Assembly (NCBI GenBank): GCA_964648795.1
Contig: CAZYMB010000003.1
Location: forward strand, 1-64,000
Length of the DNA stretch: 64,000 nt
Source of the DNA: JAHDDW01 sp964648795
Lineage (GTDB): Bacteria; Actinomycetota; Acidimicrobiia; Acidimicrobiales; SZUA-35
Reading direction: 5' to 3'
The notes beneath the pieces are model-generated. The model was not told where the DNA came from and did not search any database. It was given only the letters and a program-made list of their open reading frames with translations. The position numbers and the translations under genes were made by a program. Below, in pieces: positions 33,423-42,234 of the stretch. Positions within the stretch are counted from its first letter, which is position 1, and each line of letters starts with the position of its first letter.

Positions 33423-34133
33423 CTACCTAGGCCCGAGGGCTGCGTAGAGAGAGTTCAAGTCATCAGTCCCAAGTTTCCTATATTCACCTGGGGCTAGGCC
33501 ATTTAGTGACAATGGGCCATAATTTGTTCGTACCAAACGCAGACATTCGTTTCCTATGGCTTCACACATCCGCCTAACCTGGCGATTGCGACCCTCATGG
33601 ATAGTCAGCTTAAGCATCTTTGGTTGCGGCTGAGACACACTTGCAGGGTGAGTGACTCCATCTTCTAATTCGACACCCTCGCGAAGCATGCGAAGATCGT
33701 GAGGTTTCGCAGGTTTAGCCAACTCGACCAAATAGGTTTTCTCCAGCCCGAAACTGGGGTGAGTGCACCGATAAGCCAAGTCACCATCATTAGTTATGAG
33801 AATCAACCCTTCGGTCATGTAGTCAAGGCGTCCAATCGGAAACAGTCGGTCATTGTTTTCAACGACATCGACCACCGTGGTACGCCCCCGGTCATCGGAT
33901 GCAGATGATAAAACTTCAGCTGGCTTGTTCAGAAGATAAGTTACTAAGTCAGGTTTATGAGAGTAGATAACGCCGTTGACTTTTAGCTCATCGGTTTCAG
34001 AAACTTTATCCCCGAGTTCAGCCACTTCGCCATTGACTTCGACCTGGCCGTCAACAATGAGTTCTTCTGAGGCACGACGGCTGGCTATACCAAGCCTTGC
34101 CATAGTTTTCTGTACCCGTTCTTCTTCAGCCAC
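33423..34133 (-). CDS. rluB: 23S rRNA pseudouridine synthase, RluB/RsuA family
   Basis: An N-terminal S4 RNA-binding domain (about 1-60) precedes the pseudouridine synthase domain. The catalytic Asp lies in GRLDYMTEGL; YLLNKP and the C-terminal RNRQVRRMCEAIG are characteristic. It follows scpB, the usual firmicute and actinobacterial order scpA-scpB-rluB. Confidence 0.95.
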   Translation of the reverse strand: MAEEERVQKTMARLGIASRRASEELIVDGQVEVNGEVAELGDKVSETDELKVNGVIYSHKPDLVTYLLNKPAEVLSSASDDRGRTTVVDVVENNDRLFPIGRLDYMTEGLILITNDGDLAYRCTHPSFGLEKTYLVELAKPAKPHDLRMLREGVELEDGVTHPASVSQPQPKMLKLTIHEGRNRQVRRMCEAIGNECLRLVRTNYGPLSLNGLAPGEYRKLGTDDLNSLYAALGPR

Positions 34134-34151
34134 TCAATCAGTGTAACTGGG

Positions 34152-34823
34152 TTAGCTAGCTACTGAGGAAGATGTCTTATCATCAGTCAAGTCGATGAGT
34201 GGTGCAGCTTCGTCGGTCAGATCAATGTCCGGAGCCTCATCTGCCGAAGTAAGCGTTCGCTCTAAGACTTCCAACACTTCCGCTGAAGGCACAAAGTCCC
34301 CTAGCTCTGGCAAGTCTTCGACTGATGCAATACCAAGGCGTTCGCAGAAGAATGGAGTTGTGCCATAAAGGGTTGCCCTACCCGGACCAGTGTCTTCGCC
34401 GAGTTCAGCAATATAGCCTCGTTTTAGCAGCGTGTTGATTACGCCGTCTACTGAGACTCCACGTATTGCAGAAATCTGGGAACGACTAAGTGGCTGCTTG
34501 TAGGCAATGATAGACAGTGTTTCTAAAGCCGCTGCGGAGACTCTCTGAGATTGCCCACTCAAAGCAAAACGTTCTAACACAGGCCCTAAATCCAAGCATG
34601 TTTGGAAACGCCAACCACCGGCAACATTCACTAACTCAAAGCCAGCGTTACGTTGTTTCAACTGCTCTGATAAATCTTGGCAGGCTTGCCTGACAGCGGC
34701 TAGTGGTTGAACAGTAAGTTCAGTAAGCAACAACTCAGTTACAGGTTCTGTTGCACAAAGAAGGATTGCTTCGATCGCCCGTATCAATTCTGTTTCGTTC
34801 AGCTCAGTAGATTCATCCGTCAT
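34152..34823 (-). CDS. scpB: Segregation and condensation protein B
   Basis: ScpB has two winged helix domains that bind ScpA in the SMC complex. RAIEAILLCATEPV, LETLSIIAYKQPLSRSQI and IRGVSVDGVINTLLKRGYI (landmarks) are clear. The ATG at 34823 lies within the scpA end, an 11-bp overlap. The last 30 residues are acidic and contain two IDLTD repeats. Confidence 0.95.
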   Translation of the reverse strand: MTDESTELNETELIRAIEAILLCATEPVTELLLTELTVQPLAAVRQACQDLSEQLKQRNAGFELVNVAGGWRFQTCLDLGPVLERFALSGQSQRVSAAALETLSIIAYKQPLSRSQISAIRGVSVDGVINTLLKRGYIAELGEDTGPGRATLYGTTPFFCERLGIASVEDLPELGDFVPSAEVLEVLERTLTSADEAPDIDLTDEAAPLIDLTDDKTSSSVAS

Positions 34824-35586
34824 AAATATCAACTAACTCTAATTCATTTCGACTACCCGCATCTAGTGCCACAATTTCAAGTTCACTAAAGTTTGTGACC
34901 TGACGTAGGTCAACTTGACCTTGCTTAAATAACTCTAGTGCGGCAAGAAAGTGAACAACAACTTCGATACGTTCCATAGTTGGCTCTACAAGATCGGAGA
35001 ACTTGATGGATTTCTGGTAGCTAAGCTTTCGATGAATCTCACCGATTGCATCTGAGACTGTCCAACGCAGCTGCGCAATGTGACGTAGGGAGACTTGTTC
35101 TACAGGTTTGGTAGCCGTCACCTTAATAAATGCTCGCTGCAACCGGGCAGATGTCATATTTTCGAGAGGATCTGGCGCCAACGATGCATACGGGTCCGGG
35201 ATTCCAGCCTGCGGAGAAAAACGCTTCTCTCCTAGTTCAAGCATTGTTCGAATTTCACGCGACACGTCTTTAAAGGTTTTGCATTCAAGCAACTTAGCTA
35301 GAAGCAAATCTCGCTCTTCCCAGATGCCAAGTTCGTCGTCCAAGGTTACGTCTTCAGAGCTTGGCAGGAGACGTCGGCATTTAAGCTCAATCAGGGTGGC
35401 TGCAATTAGAAGAAATTCTGTGCTTAATTCAAGATCACAGTTCTGTATTCGGGCAACCTCAGCCAAGTACTGATCAACAATGTCGCTTAAATTTATCTGA
35501 TATAGGTCTACATCATCGCTAATGATGAGATGCAACAGCAAGTCGAAAGGGCCCTGAAAGACTTCTGTTTGCACCTCAACTGACAC
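34813..35586 (-). CDS. scpA: Segregation and condensation protein A
   Basis: ScpA is the kleisin bridging the SMC heads. The N-terminal FQGPFDLLLHLI, the Asp/Leu-rich DQYLAEV helix and ELSTEFLLIAATLIELKCRRLLP (landmark) are typical, and the C-terminal winged helix ends near VVHFLAALELFKQGQV. Start GTG at 35586. SMC itself is not in this window. Confidence 0.96.
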   Translation of the reverse strand: MSVEVQTEVFQGPFDLLLHLIISDDVDLYQINLSDIVDQYLAEVARIQNCDLELSTEFLLIAATLIELKCRRLLPSSEDVTLDDELGIWEERDLLLAKLLECKTFKDVSREIRTMLELGEKRFSPQAGIPDPYASLAPDPLENMTSARLQRAFIKVTATKPVEQVSLRHIAQLRWTVSDAIGEIHRKLSYQKSIKFSDLVEPTMERIEVVVHFLAALELFKQGQVDLRQVTNFSELEIVALDAGSRNELELVDIYDG

Positions 35587-35596
35587 TTCATTAATC

Positions 35597-36976
35597 TTAG
35601 ACGGTTTGTAGGGTCATTAGCATCGTTGAGCCAGAACTTGTTGATGATTTAACCTCAAGACTGCCACCCATCTTCAGGGCCAGCTGCTTTGCTACTGCTA
35701 GACCTAACCCGCTCCCTTGATTCAGCGAGTCACCATCTGCCGATAGCGAATAGTAGGAGTCAAATACCTTGCCAATATTCTCAGGCTTAATACCCGGCCC
35801 ATCATCGACTACCTCGACATCAACTCGGCCAGCGTCTCGTTGGATTACGACGTCGACTTTCGAACGAGCAAACTTCAGCGCATTGCTTACCAAGTTGTCC
35901 ATAATTTGAGCGATCCTCACTGGATCTGCCTCTACGAAACAATTGCCAGAAGAACTGACATTAAGAGCAATGCCGTGTTCTACAGCGAGTAGCTGCCAGC
36001 CGTCATCGAGCTCTCGGATCTGATTTCCTAAGTCATAGCGAGCCAGGTCGAATGCGAACCTATTGGAACCGAGCTTAGCTAGATCCAAAATATCGGTAAC
36101 CATTGTTTCCAGCCGCTGCGAATGAGCGCCTATTTTGTTTCCAATCTCAACTCTGTCTATATCGGCTCCGCTGGAAAGAACTTCTGCGTAACCCTTTACA
36201 ACCGTCAATGGAGTTTTAAGGTCGTGGCTGACTGACAATAAGAACTGGCGATCTGCCTCTTTGGACTGCTGCAGTCGATCTGTCATCTGATTGACTGAGG
36301 TCCCTAACGATACCAGTTCTGGGGGTCCCGAAAGTTCAAGCTTGTTGTTGAACTGCCCCGAGGCAATGTCTGCTGTTGCTTGTTCGATTTTTAGGATTGG
36401 CCGCGCAATACGTCTGGCCATCAGCCAACCAATTAGAGCTGCCAACAGAACTGCAACTACAAAACTGAAGATAAACCAGCCAAAGAGCTCCCGACTGAGC
36501 AGTTCTACTTGACTCGAACCAAAGATAGCAATGTTCCCGTTTAAAACTGAATCGCTCAATACGCTGACTGATTGCAGTCCTGCAACATCATCGCTGAGGG
36601 TTTCGCCACCATCGGTGATTGTGGTCACATCCAGTGAAACAAAGCCCTCGCCAATAAGCGTTTCCTGTTGCTGTTCTGTTAGCGAAGGAATCACTAAGTC
36701 ATTTTGCGGCCCAGTTAGCAACGTGACATCTCCGCCATTGTCAATAGCCACAAGGTCAAACGAGTCAAGCCCGCCGAGTGCACGTAGTCGGCCCGCGCGC
36801 CGTGGCGTTTGAGCATTCGAATCAAGGAGCGAAGCCACTTCGGAAAGTTCTTCAGACAATCTTGACTCAGCCGTTTCTTGGCGAGTAAAGCCAGCAAGAC
36901 TGACCACCCCAACAGCAAGTAAGAGAACTGAAACTGCAGCGACAATTGCGAATAGGCCGGTGAGTCTACGTACCAT
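35597..36976 (-). CDS. HAMP-domain sensor histidine kinase
   Basis: Topology is two membrane helices (about 5-28 and 166-188) around an extracytoplasmic sensor of roughly 135 residues, then HAMP (about 188-240), HisKA with phospho-acceptor His251 in SVSHDLKTPLT, and an HATPase with NALKFA, DDGPGI and GSGLGLAVAK. The response regulator stop overlaps its start by 1 bp, so both proteins are one operon. The stimulus is unknown. Confidence 0.95.
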   Translation of the reverse strand: MVRRLTGLFAIVAAVSVLLLAVGVVSLAGFTRQETAESRLSEELSEVASLLDSNAQTPRRAGRLRALGGLDSFDLVAIDNGGDVTLLTGPQNDLVIPSLTEQQQETLIGEGFVSLDVTTITDGGETLSDDVAGLQSVSVLSDSVLNGNIAIFGSSQVELLSRELFGWFIFSFVVAVLLAALIGWLMARRIARPILKIEQATADIASGQFNNKLELSGPPELVSLGTSVNQMTDRLQQSKEADRQFLLSVSHDLKTPLTVVKGYAEVLSSGADIDRVEIGNKIGAHSQRLETMVTDILDLAKLGSNRFAFDLARYDLGNQIRELDDGWQLLAVEHGIALNVSSSGNCFVEADPVRIAQIMDNLVSNALKFARSKVDVVIQRDAGRVDVEVVDDGPGIKPENIGKVFDSYYSLSADGDSLNQGSGLGLAVAKQLALKMGGSLEVKSSTSSGSTMLMTLQTV

Positions 36977-37638
36977 CAGTCAAGCCTGTATCCAAAACCA
37001 CGTACAGTACCCAGTGGTAGTTCATCGCCTATCTTTTTTCGTAAATGCCTTACATGAACATCAATTGTTCTAATGTCGCCTACCCAACCATCGCCCCAAG
37101 CAATGTCTAACAGCTGTTCACGAGACAGTGCTACCCCTTTTGAATCGGCTAAAGCTAGAAGAAGCGATAACTCTTTAGCAGCAAGGTCTACTTCTTTGCC
37201 TTTGACTAGAACTCTTCTACCGCCGAGATCTATTTCTACTTCACCATAGTGCAGACTTCGACTCGCTTCGTCAGATCGGCCTCGCCTCAAGATTGCCTTA
37301 ACTCTGGCAACAACTTCGCGTCCGGAGAATGGTTTGAGAACGTAATCATCGGCCCCAAGCTCAAGCCCGAGGAGCTTATCGACTTCCTCGTCACGTGCTG
37401 TCAAAAACATTACTGGAACATCGTTATGACTTCTGATCTCTCTACATACGTCGTAGCCAGTCTTCCCGCCAGGCAAACCAATATCTAGGACGACTAAATC
37501 AAAATCTCTTGAGCGAAATAGTTTCAGCCCCCGCTCAGCATCTAACGCGTGAGAAACACTCCAGCCTTCTTCGTTAAAGAAAACACGCAACAAATCTGCA
37601 ATATCAGGTTCATCTTCAATAATTAGAATGGCTGTCAT
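36976..37638 (-). CDS. OmpR-family response regulator
   Basis: The receiver has the acidic pocket EDE (8-10), the phospho-acceptor Asp52 in VLDIGLPG and Lys102 in VLKPFS. The C-terminal winged helix (about 125-220) has DVHVRHLRKKIG and GYRLD. The kinase follows directly. The unusual FLTARDEEVDK and GADDYVLKPF are typical of this family. Target genes are unknown. Confidence 0.96.
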   Translation of the reverse strand: MTAILIIEDEPDIADLLRVFFNEEGWSVSHALDAERGLKLFRSRDFDLVVLDIGLPGGKTGYDVCREIRSHNDVPVMFLTARDEEVDKLLGLELGADDYVLKPFSGREVVARVKAILRRGRSDEASRSLHYGEVEIDLGGRRVLVKGKEVDLAAKELSLLLALADSKGVALSREQLLDIAWGDGWVGDIRTIDVHVRHLRKKIGDELPLGTVRGFGYRLD

Positions 37639-37689
37639 CTATCAATCAAGTTTGTCTCTGGCTCGAAGATGCCAGCGTATCACTGTAAT

Positions 37690-37711
37690 GTTAGGTCCTT
37701 GTTAACCTAAC
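37690..37711. promoter_or_regulatory. Inverted repeat GTTAGGT-N8-ACCTAAC between the response regulator and trpC
   Basis: Perfect 7-bp arms spaced by 8 nt lie in the 84-bp divergent region. Position suits an operator acting on the two-component operon, trpC, or both. The trpC Shine-Dalgarno AGGA follows at 37715-37718. Confidence 0.45.
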
Positions 37712-37722
37712 GATAGGACACG

Positions 37723-38517
37723 ATGAGCTATTTAGATTCGATAATTGCAGCACACCGATATCGCGCTACACAAGACACACGTTCGACTCAAGACTTAACT
37801 GCTCAGTGTGACCAGCTTGAGGCCCCAAGAGGATTCGCTGAGGCAATTGCGGGTACCAACACTGAAGGTCGCCTAGCAGTCATTGCAGAAATCAAGCGTG
37901 GCTCTCCTTCAAAGGGTGCCTTCGAGCTTGGTCCTGGCTTCGGTGACGCTCATAGCTGGGCCTCAACCTATGCTGATGCTGGGGCAACCGCCATTTCAGT
38001 ACTGACTGACCAAGATCACTTCTTTGCGAAGTCCGACGACTTGAATCTAGCTAGTACCGTTGGCACCCCATGTCTAAGAAAAGACTTTACTGTCTCAACC
38101 CACGACGTGCTCGACGCCCGATTGATGGGGGCAAGCGCAATACTGCTAATAGCTGCTGCGCTCGAGCCAAGCGAACTGAGCGAACTGCGCAAAGTTGCTG
38201 CAGACGTTGGCTTAGATTGTCTCTTCGAAATTCATTCTCTTCCCGAGATGGACAAACTAGACAACTGTGAGCCGAAGATTGTTGGAGTTAACCAGCGAGA
38301 TCTCGACACTTTCGAGGTAGACACACAGCGAGCTCTCTCGATCAGCAACTCTCTAGATCCCTCACTCATAAAGGTTGCTGAATCTGGAATCGAAACACCT
38401 GACCAAGCAGCCACTCTTGCACAGGGCGGATTTAACGCCATATTGGTCGGCGAGTCAATTGTTACTTCACCCAACCCAAGCCAGCTACTCTCAGGCTTTG
38501 CCGATATCGAACTCTAG
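37723..38517 (+). CDS. trpC: Indole-3-glycerol phosphate synthase
   Basis: TrpC forms indole-glycerol phosphate in tryptophan synthesis. The (beta/alpha)8 barrel landmarks are VIAEIKRGSPSKG, ISVLTDQDHFF, LRKDF, LLIAAAL, IVGVNQRDL, VAESGI and ILVGES. The 264-residue length is normal. The 3' end overlaps the convergent ygfZ-like gene by 27 bp. Confidence 0.97.
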   Translation: MSYLDSIIAAHRYRATQDTRSTQDLTAQCDQLEAPRGFAEAIAGTNTEGRLAVIAEIKRGSPSKGAFELGPGFGDAHSWASTYADAGATAISVLTDQDHFFAKSDDLNLASTVGTPCLRKDFTVSTHDVLDARLMGASAILLIAAALEPSELSELRKVAADVGLDCLFEIHSLPEMDKLDNCEPKIVGVNQRDLDTFEVDTQRALSISNSLDPSLIKVAESGIETPDQAATLAQGGFNAILVGESIVTSPNPSQLLSGFADIEL

Positions 38518-39300
38518 TTCTGAGACTGTCACTGACGCTGAGCTACTTGTAATGTAATCCCCGAGATCGGCTTTGCGCTTCAGTATTGCCAAGCCTCCAA
38601 TTTCTGGATCACCGGCCACACTCAAAACCTTACCTACATTCTCGTCACCACTTAAGATCTCGGAGCCAGCAACCAAAGACTCACCGTGAACTCGCACGAT
38701 ACGTTGCGGAGGTGAAGCTTTTCTTGAGCTCATCCGCGCAACTAGTTCTTGCCCTAGGTAGCAGCCTTTATCAAAGCTCACGAAGCCAGAAACAATCGGA
38801 GCTGATGCCGGGATGTCACCTGCAAAAATTTCAGTACCCATCTCTACTGCACCTGCTGCAATACGACAGTCTTCGTAAACACCGTAGGTGTCCAAATCAG
38901 ATTCCAAGTAGTCATGCGCTATCCAGTCACTGCCCCAGAATTGTTCTAAGTACTCTGAGTCCGGTGGAGTTTCTTCAGAACCCGCTATAGCTCTATATCT
39001 CATCACCGGAACAACATCTAGGTCAATCTTAATTTTTGAGCCAAGGTTAAAACGCTCAAGGGCCTCAGCAACTGTCGATCCAAATCCAGGCTCGACGTAC
39101 AGTTCGATTGCGCTATCGCTGACTTTGCGAATTCTTAGTGTCGACACTAGTTTCCCCTGCGGATTAAGGAGTAGCCCTGGAATTATCTCCGCTGATTTTA
39201 AGGCCTCAACATCGCAACTAAGTTGACCTTGGCAAAACTGCACCACTGTCTCGCCAGACAACCTAACTAGGTCGAGTTCGGCCGCTGTCAGACTTTTCAC
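38491..39300 (-). CDS. ygfZ: YgfZ/GcvT-fold folate-binding iron-sulfur cluster repair protein
   Basis: The signature KGCYLGQE (K-G-C-Y-x-G-Q-E) identifies the YgfZ family, which supports iron-sulfur enzymes using folate. The N-terminal GQLSCDVEAL and LLNPQGKLV match as well. The gene overlaps trpE by 4 bp and is probably translated after it. Convergent overlap with trpC is noted above. Confidence 0.93.
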   Translation of the reverse strand: MKSLTAAELDLVRLSGETVVQFCQGQLSCDVEALKSAEIIPGLLLNPQGKLVSTLRIRKVSDSAIELYVEPGFGSTVAEALERFNLGSKIKIDLDVVPVMRYRAIAGSEETPPDSEYLEQFWGSDWIAHDYLESDLDTYGVYEDCRIAAGAVEMGTEIFAGDIPASAPIVSGFVSFDKGCYLGQELVARMSSRKASPPQRIVRVHGESLVAGSEILSGDENVGKVLSVAGDPEIGGLAILKRKADLGDYITSSSASVTVSELEFDIGKA

Positions 39301-40814
39301 TGTGAGTTTCCTTGAGCTAAACGTTCAGATTTTAATTTCTCTGCTGGCTCAATCGCTGCAAGTATTACCTTGGCCTTATTAAAACACTCTTGGGCTTCAG
39401 CCGAAGGATCACTGTCAGCAACGATACCTGCGCCGGCTTGGCAGTATGTTGCATCCGCTGTCCAGAACATTGTCCTAATAGCAATAGCTGTATCTGCGTT
39501 ACCGTCGAAGTCGAAGTAGCCGACTACCCCTGCATAAGGGCCACGTCTCGATTGTTCTAACTCTGAGATAATCTGCATTGCTCTAACCTTGGGAGCTCCT
39601 GAGACAGTTCCCGCTGGCATTGTTGCCGCCAAGACATCGACGCTGCCAACATCTGGAGCTAGGTTACCGGAAACTTCAGAAGTGATGTGCATGACGTGAC
39701 TGAAACGCTCTAGCTCCATCATTTCGTCAACACTTAGCGAGCCGGGCTCAACCACTCGGCCAAGATCATTGCGACTCAGGTCTACGAGCATCACGTGTTC
39801 AGCTAACTCCTTGGTATCTGCCATTAACTCTTCGGCGAGGGCTTGGTCTTGTTCATCGGTCGCTCCCCTTGGCCTCGTCCCTGCTATCGGTCGAGTTGTC
39901 ACTTTCATATCTTTTACTTTGACCAAAGCTTCCGGCGAGCACCCGACTATAGATATCTCAGGGTTAGAGATATAGAACATATAGGGACTCGGGTTGGTCT
40001 GTCGTAGCACCCGATAAACATCTAGTGGCTCGGCAGATGTCTGGATTGGGAACCTCCGAGAAAGCACAACCTGAAAGATCTCACCAGACTTTATGTAAGA
40101 CTTAGCCTTATCAACCATCTCACAGTATTGTGCACTCGTTGGCTCCCCCAGATCTGACACTGCAGCTTTTGTAGTTACCGGCGAGAGCAATGGCTCGGAG
40201 TCCGGCTCAGCTCCGCTGTCAACAACCGCATCAATTCGGTCGATCGCATCATTATAAAGTTCTTCAAGATCAGCGTCACTAGTCCCAGCAGGAATGAACG
40301 AAGTTGCCACCACTGTTGCGGATTGCGACCAATGATCAAATGCTATGATCTCGCCAAATAAACTAAAGACTGCTGACGGCGAGCCAGCTGCCTCCGATGG
40401 CAGGTGGATGTCTTCTAACTCCGAGACTGCATCGTAGGACATATAGCCAACTAAACCTGCAGTCAGAGTCGGTAACTCTGGGTTGGGTGCTGCGGAAAGA
40501 CTTTCAGTTAAAGACTTCAATGCAGCAAAGATTCCCGAGTCCAAAACCACATCAGAAACTGGCAGCTCCCCAACCACTGTTATCGTTGCATCGTTGTTGA
40601 TCAAAGTCGCTATTGGGTTTCTTCCAATAAAGGAATGGCTGTTCTGCTCAGAACTGCTGTCGACACTCTCCAATAGAAAGCTACGCTCGCCGGCGGCTAA
40701 ACGGTTGTAAATGCTAATTGGAGTCGTCTGGTCGGCCAACAGGGTTCTAGCTACCCTTACAACATTGTGGTCTTGTGCTTGCGCCTTAAAGTCATTGAAT
40801 GAACTAACCGTCAC
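39297..40814 (-). CDS. trpE: Anthranilate synthase component I
   Basis: TrpE uses chorismate and ammonia to form anthranilate. Clear landmarks are IFQVVLSRRF, PSPYMFYI, SPEALVKV, RPIAGTRPRG, ADTKELAEHVMLVDLSRNDLG (landmark) and GTVSGAPKVRAM. The N-terminal feedback site region contains SFLLESVDSS, close to the classical LLES motif. The start is GTG. TrpC and YgfZ are adjacent; trpG and trpD are not in the window. Confidence 0.96.
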   Translation of the reverse strand: MTVSSFNDFKAQAQDHNVVRVARTLLADQTTPISIYNRLAAGERSFLLESVDSSSEQNSHSFIGRNPIATLINNDATITVVGELPVSDVVLDSGIFAALKSLTESLSAAPNPELPTLTAGLVGYMSYDAVSELEDIHLPSEAAGSPSAVFSLFGEIIAFDHWSQSATVVATSFIPAGTSDADLEELYNDAIDRIDAVVDSGAEPDSEPLLSPVTTKAAVSDLGEPTSAQYCEMVDKAKSYIKSGEIFQVVLSRRFPIQTSAEPLDVYRVLRQTNPSPYMFYISNPEISIVGCSPEALVKVKDMKVTTRPIAGTRPRGATDEQDQALAEELMADTKELAEHVMLVDLSRNDLGRVVEPGSLSVDEMMELERFSHVMHITSEVSGNLAPDVGSVDVLAATMPAGTVSGAPKVRAMQIISELEQSRRGPYAGVVGYFDFDGNADTAIAIRTMFWTADATYCQAGAGIVADSDPSAEAQECFNKAKVILAAIEPAEKLKSERLAQGNSQ

Positions 40815-40855
40815 CTGCTTGAAACTAGCCCATATTCATCGCTGACTCCACGCAT

Positions 40856-40868
40856 GGTCTATAAGACC
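40856..40868. promoter_or_regulatory. Inverted repeat GGTCT-ATA-AGACC upstream of trpE
   Basis: Perfect 5-bp arms around ATA, 42 nt upstream of the trpE start in the divergent space shared with the CAP-domain gene. It could be an operator; no Trp-rich leader peptide was seen nearby. Confidence 0.35.
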
Positions 40869-40964
40869 TATAAGCCTGAACTCTTGAGAAAGAACTAAAC
40901 CAATTTGGCGCCGACGCCGATATATATATTTGCCCGTAGTTCGTCGAGAATTGGGGAGGGCAGA

Positions 40965-41899
40965 GTGACAATACCGATACCTAAATCTGCCCTATTTGCT
41001 TGTGTAGCAGGAGTCGTTTGTGCCGCTGCCGTCGCCGGAGTATTAGTTGTAGACACTTCCGCTGAAGAACCTTCGACAGCTGCTGCGGCAATTGAAGAAC
41101 CAGATCTCACACCACCACGGCTCGCATTTACTGACCCTGACTCACCCGACAGCAACGACACTGACGAACCAGAAGACGAACCGTCAAATGATGATAGCGA
41201 TCCAATCACAGACGACGACGCTACCGGCGACGATGAATCTGATTCCAGTAGCGCCAGCACAGACACAAACAGCTCTAGTAACTCGAGCGGTGAAAGCTCT
41301 GGCAGCTCTAACAGTAACGGNNNNNNNNNNNNNNNNNNNNNNNNNNNNNNNNNNNNNNNNNNNNNNNNNNNNNNNNNNNNNNNNNNNNNNNNNNNNNNNN
41401 NNNNNNNNNNNNNNNNNNNNCTAGCAATACCAATGCAGTAGAAGCCGAAATCGGAAGGCTAGTAAACGCATTCCGTGCCAACCCAACTGGCCCATTAGCC
41501 CGGCAGAAACCAATTCCATCTAGTTGTCCACTCCAACCAAACCTTCCTTCGCTTACAATTAACTCAACTGTGTCAACCAACTTGTCACGAGATTGGTCGA
41601 TTCAACTATCTGGCGGCACAAGCCTGGTCCACCGACCACTGAACGATCAAAGAGATATTCTCCGTGCATCATCAGTGAGCTTCACTACATGGGGCGAGAA
41701 CATTGCCTTCCAACAAGGCTTTAGAAATGGCCGTGGACTCAGCGATCAACAAATTGCACGGCAGTTCTTTGAAGGCTGGCGAGAATCTGACTCTCACTTC
41801 TGTAACATGACAAACCCAAAGTTCACTGGAACAGGAATCGGGACCTTCTTTGATAGCTCAAACGATCGAGATTGGGCTACCCAGAACTTCTACGGCTAA
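40965..41899 (+). CDS. Secreted CAP/SCP-domain protein, split by assembly gap
   Basis: Both sides of the N gap belong to one gene although the frames do not match through 100 N. Before the gap, GTG 40965 (GGAGG 5 nt upstream) opens a signal-peptide-like helix (about residues 8-28), then a Ser/Asp/Asn-rich acidic linker. After the gap, in another frame (41423 on), the sequence EIGRLVNAFRANP begins a CAP domain with SLVHRP, WGENIAF and SDSHFCNMTNPKFTGTGIG, ending at 41899. The His-Glu-His set typical of CAP proteins is present. It is probably an exported extracellular protein; its role is unknown. Confidence 0.83.
41321..41420. other. Assembly gap (100 N) within the CAP-domain gene
   Basis: Exactly 100 N inside the Ser/Asn-rich linker. 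Coding frames on the two sides differ by one register, so the true gap length is not 100 bp (it must differ from 100 by a number that restores frame). Confidence 0.97.
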
Positions 41900-41908
41900 G
41901 CTAAGGCC

Positions 41909-42091
41909 ATGGGTCTACAAAGTTCTGAACTATCATCAATCTCTGATCAGCTTGAAGGCTTAGTGGAACGCATCGGCGAAGTGTTACAAGCAGCTCATGA
42001 AGAAGACGAGGATTTCAACAACCTGTCTGAGATTGAAAGACAACTCACCGCTTCATCTCGGCGCCTCGTCAAGTTCGTCAACAGAAACTAG
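41909..42091 (+). CDS. Small helical protein, unknown
   Basis: The 60-residue product is a single acidic-amphipathic helix pair (LEGLVERIGEVLQAAHEEDEDF, landmark; LTASSRRLVKFVNRN). It starts 9 nt after the CAP-domain stop and has AAGG 3 nt before the ATG, so translation is plausible. It could be a coiled-coil partner of an unseen protein. No family recognised. Confidence 0.5.
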   Translation: MGLQSSELSSISDQLEGLVERIGEVLQAAHEEDEDFNNLSEIERQLTASSRRLVKFVNRN

Positions 42092-42120
42092 TCTCGGACT
42101 TATTGAGCCGGACTCTCGAT

Positions 42121-42158
42121 AAAAAACAAGACGCCGACGCCTCGTAGAGGCGCCGGCG
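42121..42158 (-). terminator. Intrinsic terminator on the minus strand (end of nth transcript or small RNA)
   Basis: Arms CGCCGGCGCCTC and GAGGCGTCGGCG with a 3-nt loop (minus strand) are followed by TCTTGTTTTTT. Full pairing with one G-U wobble and a T tract make this the clearest intrinsic terminator in the window. Confidence 0.75.
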
Positions 42159-42220
42159 GTGCGAAAAGGGGCGGCGGACCCCCTTACTTTCGCTGTTTAC
42201 CAGGTGGCGGGAACCTGGTA
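42121..42220 (-). ncRNA. Candidate structured RNA element of three hairpins downstream of nth
   Basis: Three G+C-rich hairpins fill this short gene-free stretch: 42198-42220 (TACCAGGT/ACCTGGTA, 8 bp), 42161-42193 (GCGAAA/TTTCGC closing an AGGGG/CCCCT stem) and 42132-42158 (12-bp arms). The last has one A-C mismatch on the plus strand, but on the minus strand that pair becomes a G-U wobble, so pairing is complete there. The minus-strand element ends in TCTTGTTTTTT. The G+C-richness contrasts with the surrounding genes. It is either a small RNA or an nth 3' UTR with a strong terminator; no known RNA family is claimed. Confidence 0.5.
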
Positions 42221-42234
42221 GGTGGTACCTTATC

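Noticed and set aside
40895..41266. A Ser-rich minus-strand frame opposite the CAP-domain gene
   Set aside because: It is a shadow of the acidic Ser/Asp linker; the plus strand has a Shine-Dalgarno and signal peptide.
42160..42230. SRP RNA or a known riboswitch
   Set aside because: The plus strand shares a short run with E. coli 4.5S RNA (CTGTTTACCAGGT) but lacks the conserved GGAAGGAAGCA loop; no riboswitch core was recognised.
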